DNA of 32,101 bases, taken from the NCBI GenBank assembly GCA_030601865.1, contig JAUWAW010000007.1:1-32101 (forward strand). Reading direction: 5' to 3'. Position 1 is the first letter of the stretch. Every line of letters starts with the position of its first letter. Positions 17,070 through 24,642 of this stretch are shown here, piece by piece. Under the pieces are notes generated by a model. It was not told where the DNA came from, ran no database searches, and saw only the letters and a program-made list of their open reading frames with translations. The position numbers and the translations under genes are program-made. The DNA comes from Candidatus Nealsoniibacteriota bacterium (lineage in GTDB: Bacteria > Patescibacteriota > Minisyncoccia > Minisyncoccales > JAUWAW01).

Positions 17070-17504
17070 CTATTTCTTTATAATCTGCGTAACTATTCTG
17101 ACTAGTCCTCTGGAGATAAAAGCAACAATCACACCCACCAAGGCCCAGATAAGTTTATTGCGCGCAGCGGTTACTTTTTCTGGGTCTCCACCAGAAAGAA
17201 CAAATCCGAAAGCACCCCAGATGATAAACAGAGCAGCCACCACTAACAAAATAACAAATATCCAATCAGCAATGGTATAAACTCTGTCCAAAAGGCAGCA
17301 GGCCTCAATGTTACACTCTCCCCCTTTCTGACAATTCGTAACATCGCCCGGACTCTCCGGATCCGGCATATTTGCCGTGCATCCCTTTACATCATGCACC
17401 ATAGTGCAAGGAGCCAAGCCACCCGGCACTTCCTCCTGAGCCAGAGCCAGTATTGGAGTAGCCAAAACCACACCTAAAATCAAAATTGAAAGAACCTTTT
17501 TCAT
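17070..17504 (-). CDS. Two-TM VirB2/TrbC-like small secreted membrane protein, paralog 1
   Basis: Signal peptide, Cys-rich middle, YTIADWIFVILLVVAALFIIWGAFGFVLSGGDPEKVTAARNKLIWALVGVIVAFISRGLVRIV. Confidence 0.65.
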   Translation of the reverse strand: MKKVLSILILGVVLATPILALAQEEVPGGLAPCTMVHDVKGCTANMPDPESPGDVTNCQKGGECNIEACCLLDRVYTIADWIFVILLVVAALFIIWGAFGFVLSGGDPEKVTAARNKLIWALVGVIVAFISRGLVRIVTQIIKK

Positions 17505-17541
17505 AATAAATTTTTCCTAGGTTTTTCCGACCTTTTCAAAA

Positions 17542-17988
17542 TTATTTAGCAATAATCTGGGTGATTATCCTCACCAAGCCACGGGAGATAAAAGCAACAA
17601 TCACACCCACCAAAGCCCAGATGAGCTTGTTGCGAGCTGAGGTTATCTTTTCTGGATCTCCTTTGGAAAGCACGAAATCAAAAGCGCCCCAGATGACAAA
17701 CATACCAGCCACCACTAACAAAATAACAAATATCCAATCAGCAATGGTATAGACCTTATCCATCAGGCAACAGACTTCAACGTTACAACTTTCCGTCCCT
17801 GCCTTTTTACTACAATCTGTTTCTTCATCTGGGTCATCAGGGTCTGTCATATCCTCGTCACACCCCTTTACCTCATGCTTCATCTCACAAGGAGATAGTC
17901 CTTCGGGTAATCCATCCTGAGCCAAAGTAACCACGGGCACAGCCAAGATACTGGCCAAAATCAAAATTGTGATAAATTTTTTCATCAT
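17542..17988 (-). CDS. Two-TM VirB2/TrbC-like protein, paralog 2
   Basis: Very similar to paralog 1 throughout. Confidence 0.65.
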   Translation of the reverse strand: MMKKFITILILASILAVPVVTLAQDGLPEGLSPCEMKHEVKGCDEDMTDPDDPDEETDCSKKAGTESCNVEVCCLMDKVYTIADWIFVILLVVAGMFVIWGAFDFVLSKGDPEKITSARNKLIWALVGVIVAFISRGLVRIITQIIAK

Positions 17989-18037
17989 AATACTTATTTG
18001 GTTTTTTTACCGACCCTTCTACTGGTCTTTTCTCCTG

Positions 18038-18367
18038 TCATTCAAATATCTCTGTTACCAACGTCACTAGCCCCCTAGCTAATAAAGCTACTGCTATACC
18101 AACTAGGGCCCAAACTATCATTCTCTTTGCTTTACCCAATTGCTCTGGAGAGCCCCCGGCAGTGACAAATAGATAACCTGCTATAACAAGGATAATTACT
18201 GCCAACGCCATGAGAATTGAGAAAAGGTATGTGCCAATGGTTGCAAATAACGCTTCAAGATCTAGCTCTAGCTCAGGTAATTCTTCTTCCTCATATATTT
18301 GGGCAAAACTTAAAACAGGCGTCAGTAAAATGCTTCCCAGCAATAAAATTAATAAAGCTTTTTTCAT
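18038..18367 (-). CDS. Two-TM VirB2/TrbC-like protein, paralog 3
   Basis: VTAGGSPEQLGKAKRMIVWALVGIAVALLARGLVTLV. Confidence 0.6.
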   Translation of the reverse strand: MKKALLILLLGSILLTPVLSFAQIYEEEELPELELDLEALFATIGTYLFSILMALAVIILVIAGYLFVTAGGSPEQLGKAKRMIVWALVGIAVALLARGLVTLVTEIFE

Positions 18368-18425
18368 TTTTTCTTTTTCTGAATTTATTGAACGACCTTT
18401 TTGACTTAATTTTACAAAGTAAAAT

Positions 18426-18782
18426 TTACGGGCCCACTCCTAATATCTCCTCTCGAAGAAAAGTAATTAAACCCTTTGATAATAAAATAACACTAAATCC
18501 AATCAATGTCCATACAATGATTTTTTTACCTCGACTAACATATTCTGGCCTGCCCCCGGAGAAAAGGAAAAAATATGCCCCGATAACTATCATTAGAGGG
18601 GCAACCCATAAGGCAACGACATAGATAAAGTTAATAATCGCATCAACCAATTCCTGAAATGTCTCTGCCTCTAAGGGATTTTCAATTTCAATGCTCTCCC
18701 CCGCTCCCGGCACAGCCAAAAGCAAACTGGACAGAATTAAGACAAGAAATATCCGTTTGAAAATTGAAAATTGAAAATTCAT
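18426..18782 (-). CDS. Two-TM VirB2/TrbC-like protein, paralog 4
   Basis: LFSGGRPEYVSRGKKIIVWTLIGFSVILLSKGLITFLREEI. Confidence 0.6.
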   Translation of the reverse strand: MNFQFSIFKRIFLVLILSSLLLAVPGAGESIEIENPLEAETFQELVDAIINFIYVVALWVAPLMIVIGAYFFLFSGGRPEYVSRGKKIIVWTLIGFSVILLSKGLITFLREEILGVGP

Positions 18783-18828
18783 TGTAAATTGAAAATTGAA
18801 AATTGAAAATTATTACTATCATTATACC

Positions 18829-19368
18829 CTATTCTTTAATTAACACCAATCCCCAGTGGTAAATGCCTGCTTTGAATTCTTTTTTCAGCTCAAAACCCTG
18901 TTCTTCAGCCAGTTTTTTCGTTTCTTCAGCAGAAACCCTGTCTTCTTTGGGACCCAAGGGCGTCTCTTTCAGCCAATCCACAACCAAAACCTGAGCTCCT
19001 TTTTTCAAAACCCTTTTTATTTCTTTAAGTATAGCAGATTTATCTTCAATCTGAAAGAAAAGATTGGTGGCTAAAACCAAATCTAAAGAATGGTTTTTGA
19101 GAGTAGAACCCTTTTCCCTTTCTAAATCCGCAGTAATCGTTTTAATATTAGAAATCTTTTCCAATTTAGCCCTGCTCTGAAGCACTGAAAGTGGCTCTTC
19201 CAATATATCTAAGCCATAAACCAGACCATAAACCTTGCCCTTTTTTAATCTCTTGGCCAAGGGAATGGTCCAGCCGCCCGAGCCACAACCAAAATCCGCG
19301 GCCGTCATATCTGGCCAAAGCGCGAGTTCACCAAGTATTTTATCTGGGTTTAGGAAACCAACAGTCAT
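18829..19368 (-). CDS. Class I SAM-dependent methyltransferase (start MTVGFLNPDKIL preferred)
   Basis: TAADFGCGSGGWTIPLAKRL; LDLVLATNLFFQIEDKSAILKEIKRVLKKGAQVLVVDW. Confidence 0.88.
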   Translation of the reverse strand: MTVGFLNPDKILGELALWPDMTAADFGCGSGGWTIPLAKRLKKGKVYGLVYGLDILEEPLSVLQSRAKLEKISNIKTITADLEREKGSTLKNHSLDLVLATNLFFQIEDKSAILKEIKRVLKKGAQVLVVDWLKETPLGPKEDRVSAEETKKLAEEQGFELKKEFKAGIYHWGLVLIKE

Positions 19369-19484
19369 AATTTTCAATTTACAATTTTCAATCAAATCCC
19401 AATTTTCAATGAGATCCTTCGCTTCGCTCAGGATGACAGCGAAACTGTCAGTTTGAAAATTGAAAATTAGGTCATTGAAAATTT

Positions 19485-19542
19485 ACCCCGTTAAATAATT
19501 TGCTGCGCAAATTAAAAATCTTTGATTTTTATTTAACGGGGT
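19485..19542. repeat. Three-way-junction-capable repeat: 14-bp outer stem enclosing two hairpins
   Basis: ACCCCGTTAAATAA [TTTGctGCGCAAA-type hairpin][AAAAATCtttGATTTTT] TTATTTAACGGGGT. Confidence 0.8.
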
Positions 19543-19576
19543 GAATTGTAAATTGGTACTTGAAAATTGGAAATTA

Positions 19577-21355
19577 TTACTCCTCTGTTACTCTCAGCAC
19601 TTCCTCAATCGTGGTAATGCCGTCTAATGCTTTCAAAATGCCATCCTGTTTCATGGTGAGCATTCCCTGACGAACCATCTCTTGGGCAATTCCCTTTTCA
19701 GTGACGCCTTCCAAAATAAGGTCAGACAGCTCATCGGTCATGGCTAAGGCCTCAAATATCCCAATTTGACCAATAAAGCCAATGTCGGCACATTTTCTAC
19801 AACCCTGAGCCTGATAAATGTAAAGAGGCTTGGGGGGTTTGATTCCTTTTACCCCCACACCAGAAGGGGGGCTGGCTTCGCCAATTTTAGCGCCTTTGGC
19901 GCTCTGCCCCCGTTTGGTGTGGGGGTGAAGTTCTTTCAAAATCCAATCGCGAATTTCTTTTTTTGGTTTCACCTTTTTTCTACAATGAGGACACAATTCT
20001 CTTAGCAATCTCTGGGCTATGGCACAGCTCAAAGTGGGAAGAATTAAATAAGGTCGGATTCCTAAATCTATCAAGCGAGGGATGACCCCCAGAACATCAG
20101 TGGTATGTAAGGTAGACAAAACAATATGACCGGTCAGAGCAGCATGGATGGCCAAAGAGGCGGTTTCCTCATCTCGGATTTCCCCCACCATAATGATGTC
20201 AGGGTCTTGACGCAAAACATGACGGAGACCAGTGGCAAAGTCATAGCCAATTTCTGGCCTCACTTGGGACTGATTAACTCCTTCTATAAAGTACTCTACC
20301 GGGTCTTCCAGGGTAACAAGATTTACTCCTTCTTTATTTAATCTCCTCATCATAGCGTATAGAGTGGTGGTCTTGCCACAGCCGGTGGGACCGGTAGCCA
20401 AAATGAGTCCAAAGGGTTTTTTGATGGCTTTTTCTGTTGCTTCAAGGTTCTTCCTTGCCAAACCCAGTTTTTCAAAAGGCTTCAAACCCACGCTCGGATC
20501 AAGTACCCTGATAGCTACTTTCTCTCCCAAGGTAGTGGGAAAGGTAGAGACCCGAAAATCAATCTCCTTATCCTCAACTTTAGTAGTAAATCGGCCATCT
20601 TGGGGAATTCTGGTCTCATCAATTCTAAGATTAGAAAGAATCTTAACTCTGGCTACCACTGCTGGATGTATCCTTATGGGCAAAAGGATGGAAGAATGTA
20701 AAATCCCCAGCAGGCGAAAACGGATTCTTAACTTTTCTTTGGTTGGCTCAATATGAATATCGGACGCCTTCCCTTCTACGGCGTGCCGCAAGAGAACAGC
20801 CATCACTTTGCTAATGGGCGCTTCCTCTACCAATCTCTCAAATTCAGCTGGAGTAGGAGGACGTTTCTCAATTTTTTCAGCCTGTATCTCCACCTCCAGT
20901 TCTTCCAAAGCTTTCTTCACCTCTCTTTTAAGAGAACGATATTTTTTGAACAGATTCTTATGGTCAGATAAGCTAATCAAGCAAATTTTATAAGAGAATT
21001 TACCCTGACGGGCTAAAAACTTCAAGGCCTCCTGGACTTTAAGGTCTTCAGGATAAACCATACCCACCTCTAAAACATTATCTTTTAAGGATATGGGTAT
21101 CATCTGATAAAATCTGGCTGACTCTTCGGGAATGAATTCTAAGGTCTTGAGGGGTATTTCTTCCAAGGCAACTTCTTTTAAGGGAATTTTTAAATTTTCG
21201 CTTTTTAAGCCAAATAAAAAACCTTCAGAAGCAATTCTTTTTTCCAAAAGAACCTCTTCTTCTCTCCTCCCAGAACTTTTAATTTCAAACTCAAGAGAAG
21301 TGGCTTTCTCCTTGTCTAAGACTCCTTTTTTAACTAATTGTTGTATAAGAGTCAT
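19577..21355 (-). CDS. pilB: PilB/GspE family type IV pilus assembly ATPase, copy 2
   Basis: GPTGCGKTTTLYAMM, EDPVEYFIEGVNQSQV, GEIRDEETASLAIHAALTGH, CPHC...CRKC. Confidence 0.95.
   Translation of the reverse strand: MTLIQQLVKKGVLDKEKATSLEFEIKSSGRREEEVLLEKRIASEGFLFGLKSENLKIPLKEVALEEIPLKTLEFIPEESARFYQMIPISLKDNVLEVGMVYPEDLKVQEALKFLARQGKFSYKICLISLSDHKNLFKKYRSLKREVKKALEELEVEIQAEKIEKRPPTPAEFERLVEEAPISKVMAVLLRHAVEGKASDIHIEPTKEKLRIRFRLLGILHSSILLPIRIHPAVVARVKILSNLRIDETRIPQDGRFTTKVEDKEIDFRVSTFPTTLGEKVAIRVLDPSVGLKPFEKLGLARKNLEATEKAIKKPFGLILATGPTGCGKTTTLYAMMRRLNKEGVNLVTLEDPVEYFIEGVNQSQVRPEIGYDFATGLRHVLRQDPDIIMVGEIRDEETASLAIHAALTGHIVLSTLHTTDVLGVIPRLIDLGIRPYLILPTLSCAIAQRLLRELCPHCRKKVKPKKEIRDWILKELHPHTKRGQSAKGAKIGEASPPSGVGVKGIKPPKPLYIYQAQGCRKCADIGFIGQIGIFEALAMTDELSDLILEGVTEKGIAQEMVRQGMLTMKQDGILKALDGITTIEEVLRVTEE
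19852..19927. repeat. 76-bp palindromic insertion inside pilB2, ends ACCCCCACACCA/TGGTGTGGGGGT
   Basis: Shares terminal motif with 16858-17004 element; encodes HPHTKRGQSAKGAKIGEASPPSGVGVK. Confidence 0.85.
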
Positions 21356-21646
21356 TTAATATGGTAAGAATGGGTTTTCCCTTCCAATCTCTTCCTCGGG
21401 AAGTTTAGTTTCTTCAAATGGCTTAATCTCTTCAAAAGGCTCAAGTTCCTTTAAGAAAGAACTCTCCAATATCTCAAAATTTATTTTTACTTCCCTTTTA
21501 GGTTTAAAAACCTCTTCTGGAGAAGGAGGTGCTTCCTTTTTCCTAAATCCCAGCCAAAGAATAAGCGCGATAATTAAAAGCACCACGATGAAAACCAAGA
21601 TTAGATATCTTTGTATTTTTTTCTTTTGTAAAAAAGTAATAGCCAT
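21356..21646 (-). CDS. Small one-TM protein in pilus cluster (possible PilP-like)
   Basis: N-terminal TM, Pro/Glu-rich linker, C-terminal GRENPFLPY; location next to pilO-like. Confidence 0.5.
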   Translation of the reverse strand: MAITFLQKKKIQRYLILVFIVVLLIIALILWLGFRKKEAPPSPEEVFKPKREVKINFEILESSFLKELEPFEEIKPFEETKLPEEEIGRENPFLPY

Positions 21647-21647
21647 T

Positions 21648-22163
21648 TTAATAACTGTGCATTTTTACATTCACACTAAAATCAAAAATCTCTCCTTTGG
21701 GCGGCAGGGAAAAGGCAAGCGATGTTACTCCAATCAATCGGGCTGATTTTTGCAAAGTGGCCAGAAAATTTTTGAAAGATGGATAAGAACCCACTACTGA
21801 AAGTGAAATCTTAATCTCTCGCCCTGAAATTTTTTCTGAGGTTGTGATAGCAGCAGGGTTTATTGATTTTAAAACTAAACCGTTTTGAGAACTTGCTTTT
21901 TGGAAATAACCAAATAAAGCTGGTAAATTGGGAGAGGGGGGAAGAGCCGAATTGATTTTTTGTAGTTCCTGAGTATATTCTTTTAAGTTCTGGGAAGCCT
22001 CTTCAAGGTCTGATAAATATTTTTCTTGATATTCAAGCTCCTGGCTTTTTTTCTTAATTTCTTGTTGTAGTTCTTTCAACTCTTTATATCTCGGCCCAAT
22101 CAAAACAACTCCAAGGATAAGGGTAATAATAAGACATATGACAACGATGGAGTAACGAGACAT
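21648..22163 (-). CDS. pilO: PilO-like type IV pilus assembly protein
   Basis: TM, coiled coil, PNLPALFGYFQKASSQNGLVLKSINPA, VVGSYPSFKNFLATLQKSARLIGV. Confidence 0.8.
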   Translation of the reverse strand: MSRYSIVVICLIITLILGVVLIGPRYKELKELQQEIKKKSQELEYQEKYLSDLEEASQNLKEYTQELQKINSALPPSPNLPALFGYFQKASSQNGLVLKSINPAAITTSEKISGREIKISLSVVGSYPSFKNFLATLQKSARLIGVTSLAFSLPPKGEIFDFSVNVKMHSY

Positions 22164-22178
22164 AATTCGTAGGGCTAA

Positions 22179-22450
22179 TTCAAGATTATATATTTATACC
22201 TTAACGAATCAAGGTTCTGACGAGCGTTAGCGAGGCAGGTTCTTAATTCAAGACTATATATTTATTCCTTAGCGAATCAAGGTTCTGACGAGCGTTAGCG
22301 AGGCAGGTTCTTAATTCAAGACTATATATTTATACCTTAACGAATCAAGGTTCTGACGAGCGTTAGCGAGGCAGGTTCTTATTTCAAGACTATATATTTA
22401 TTCCTTAGCGAATCAAGGTTCTGACGAGCGTTAGCGAGGCAGGTTCTTAT
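22179..22450. repeat. Tandem repeat, 4 x 68 bp, alternating A-B-A-B variants
   Basis: ttcaaga[t/c]tatatatttat[a/t]cctta[a/g]cgaatcaaggttctgacgagcgttagcgaggcaggttctta; units start 22179, 22247, 22315, 22383. Confidence 0.95.
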
Positions 22451-22968
22451 TTAAATACTTCGGGAGCAAGGAATAAACTCAAACTAAATAGGGCACCGCC
22501 TTCTTTTCTAATGGAGATTTTAGACAAATGAACAGATTTAATTTCCGGGGCTTTTTTAAAAATAAGAATTTGCTGGCCCAGGGTTTGAAAACTCTCAGCA
22601 TTTCCGGAAAGTCCAGCTCTAAGCTCCTCAGAATTGAGACTAAGTTCTGTGAACTGAACCTGGGGATGGCAAAGTTTTTCTAAAAAGGAAAAGAAATTTA
22701 AAGGAACCTGATGTTCAGCAACAAGTACGGAAAAATCGTTTATTTTCTCCTGGCAGCTGAAGACCTCCTTTTCTAAAAGTTCCTGAGAAGGTTTTTTTTG
22801 AGAGATAACCGCCTCTAAATTTTGCAGGGTTTGAGAGGCTCTTTTTTGAAACAGACTTAAAAAAAATAGCGCTAAAACCGAAACTAAAAGTATAGTTATT
22901 GAAACATAGAAAAGAATACCCAGCCAAAGAGGAAGTTTAGCTACGCGCTTGGGAATTATTTCAACCAT
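22447..22968 (-). CDS. pilN: PilN-like type IV pilus assembly protein (start MVEIIPKRVAKLPLW preferred)
   Basis: One N-terminal TM, coiled coil, position upstream of pilO-like. Confidence 0.65.
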   Translation of the reverse strand: MVEIIPKRVAKLPLWLGILFYVSITILLVSVLALFFLSLFQKRASQTLQNLEAVISQKKPSQELLEKEVFSCQEKINDFSVLVAEHQVPLNFFSFLEKLCHPQVQFTELSLNSEELRAGLSGNAESFQTLGQQILIFKKAPEIKSVHLSKISIRKEGGALFSLSLFLAPEVFK

Positions 22969-23121
22969 AACTTTTGCTTTGCAAAACAATCACCAAGATA
23001 CAATAACCAAGAAACAAACAATAACCAATGTTTCAATAACCAATAATCAAACGGTTTGGAATTTTGGTCATTGGTTATTGGAATTTGTTTGTATCTTGTA
23101 TCTTGGTCATTGGTTATTTTA
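22969..23121. repeat. Word-repeat leader upstream of pilN-like gene; near-duplicate of 7521-7663
   Basis: Shared on coding strand: accgtttgattattggttattga...tatcttggtgattgttttgc[a/g]aagcaaaag. Confidence 0.85.
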
Positions 23122-23127
23122 GGTCTG

Positions 23128-24195
23128 TTATCTTGCTAATTTGCGAAGTTCAGCTGGATTTAAAGAATAGCTAAGGGCATTTTCTAAAATGATTTCTTTG
23201 GCCTTGACTAAATTAGATAAGGCTCTATTTAAAGAAATCATACCAGCTTCAGCTGAAGTCTCAATAACTAAAGGCAATTCATGAATTTTGTTTTCCCGGA
23301 TTAGGTTTGACACCGCAGCTGACGAAAACATAATCTCGCAGGCCGGAATCAGCCCTCCTTTAATACTGGGGATAAGTCGCTGAGAGACAATGCCCAGCAA
23401 AGAGCCTGAGAGTTGAGCTCTAATCTGGTTTTGCTGCGAAGCCACGAAACTATCAACAATGCGATGAATGGTCTGGCTGGCCGAGTTAGTATGTAGGGTG
23501 GCAAAAACTAAATGGCCGGTCTCAGCAGCCGTAATGGCTGTTGACATTGTCTCTGGGTCTCTCATCTCGCCCACCATAATTACATCTGGATCCTGACGAA
23601 AAGTAGAACGTAGGGCCCTGGCAAAACTTAAAGTATCTTGATAAACCTCTCTTTGGTCAATAATGGCTCTGTCATCTTTGAAGATATATTCAATCGGGTC
23701 TTCAATGGTAATAATATGGTCACTTCTCGTACGGTTTACCTCATCAATTAAAGCAGCTAAGGTAGTGGATTTGCCATGGCCAGAAGGCCCGGTGATTAAA
23801 ACAAATCCTTGGGTAGATCTGGTAAACTCGTGCAAAATCGGCGGCAGGTTTAATTCTTCTAAGGTGCGGATTGCGACTGGAATAAGCCGTAGAGAAACGC
23901 TGATATCTCCTCTTTGGAAAAAAACATTGACTCTAAATCTTGCCTTCCCTTCAAAATTATAGGAGAAATCAACCTCCTTTTTTTCAGAAAGTCTTACCCT
24001 CTGCAAATCGGTCATCAGGCCAAAAGCTAAACCCTGGGTATCTGCCGGACCCAATTGCGCGAACTTAACCAAGGGGACCAACCTGCCGGTTATCCTTAAA
24101 GTAGGGGAATTCTCAGTAGAAAGATGCAAATCAGAGGCCTGTTCTTTAATTGTCAGGTCTAATAGTTTTTTAACTTGTGTGGCGTAGTTCATCAT
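23128..24195 (-). CDS. pilT: PilT twitching motility ATPase
   Basis: EQASDLHLSTENSPTLRITGRL, GPSGHGKSTTLAALID, EDPIEYIF, GEMRDPETMSTAITAAETGHLVFATLHT. Confidence 0.96.
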   Translation of the reverse strand: MMNYATQVKKLLDLTIKEQASDLHLSTENSPTLRITGRLVPLVKFAQLGPADTQGLAFGLMTDLQRVRLSEKKEVDFSYNFEGKARFRVNVFFQRGDISVSLRLIPVAIRTLEELNLPPILHEFTRSTQGFVLITGPSGHGKSTTLAALIDEVNRTRSDHIITIEDPIEYIFKDDRAIIDQREVYQDTLSFARALRSTFRQDPDVIMVGEMRDPETMSTAITAAETGHLVFATLHTNSASQTIHRIVDSFVASQQNQIRAQLSGSLLGIVSQRLIPSIKGGLIPACEIMFSSAAVSNLIRENKIHELPLVIETSAEAGMISLNRALSNLVKAKEIILENALSYSLNPAELRKLAR

Positions 24196-24271
24196 TTTAA
24201 CATCTTAACATATTAACATCTTAACATTTCTTAAAATTTCTTTTTGTTTAAATGTTTAAATGTTAATATGT

Positions 24272-24637
24272 TTAAATGATTTTTTGTATTTCCTTGACGA
24301 CCTCTGAAGGGGTATAATGCGCCTTGATAAGATATTTTATGGCTCCCAGTTTTAATCCTTTTTCCACTTCTGATTTCTGGCCAAGGCTGGAAAGAATCAC
24401 CACTTTTAGATCTTTGAATGGTGAAGGTTTGTTCTTAATTGTTCTTAAAACCTCCCAGCCATCAATGTGAGGCAAAACAATGTCCAAAAGCAAAAGGTCG
24501 GGTTTTTTCTCTTTGAGAAATCTTAAGCCCGTATCTCCATCCGTAGCTACCTCAACCTCAAAACCAGCCTCCTTTAATTTCGTAGTATAAATATCTATTA
24601 GTAATGGGTCATCCTCTATGAGCAATATTGACTTCAT
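24272..24637 (-). CDS. Single-domain response regulator (receiver), second copy
   Basis: ILLIEDDPLLIDIYTTKL...PDLLLLDIVLPHIDGWEVL...VVILSSLGQ...YLIKAH. Confidence 0.93.
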   Translation of the reverse strand: MKSILLIEDDPLLIDIYTTKLKEAGFEVEVATDGDTGLRFLKEKKPDLLLLDIVLPHIDGWEVLRTIKNKPSPFKDLKVVILSSLGQKSEVEKGLKLGAIKYLIKAHYTPSEVVKEIQKII

Positions 24638-24642
24638 ATTTT

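Noticed and set aside
22179-22450. Possible CRISPR array
   Set aside because: Units are directly adjacent 68-bp repeats without unique spacers, and there are no cas genes; it is a plain tandem repeat.
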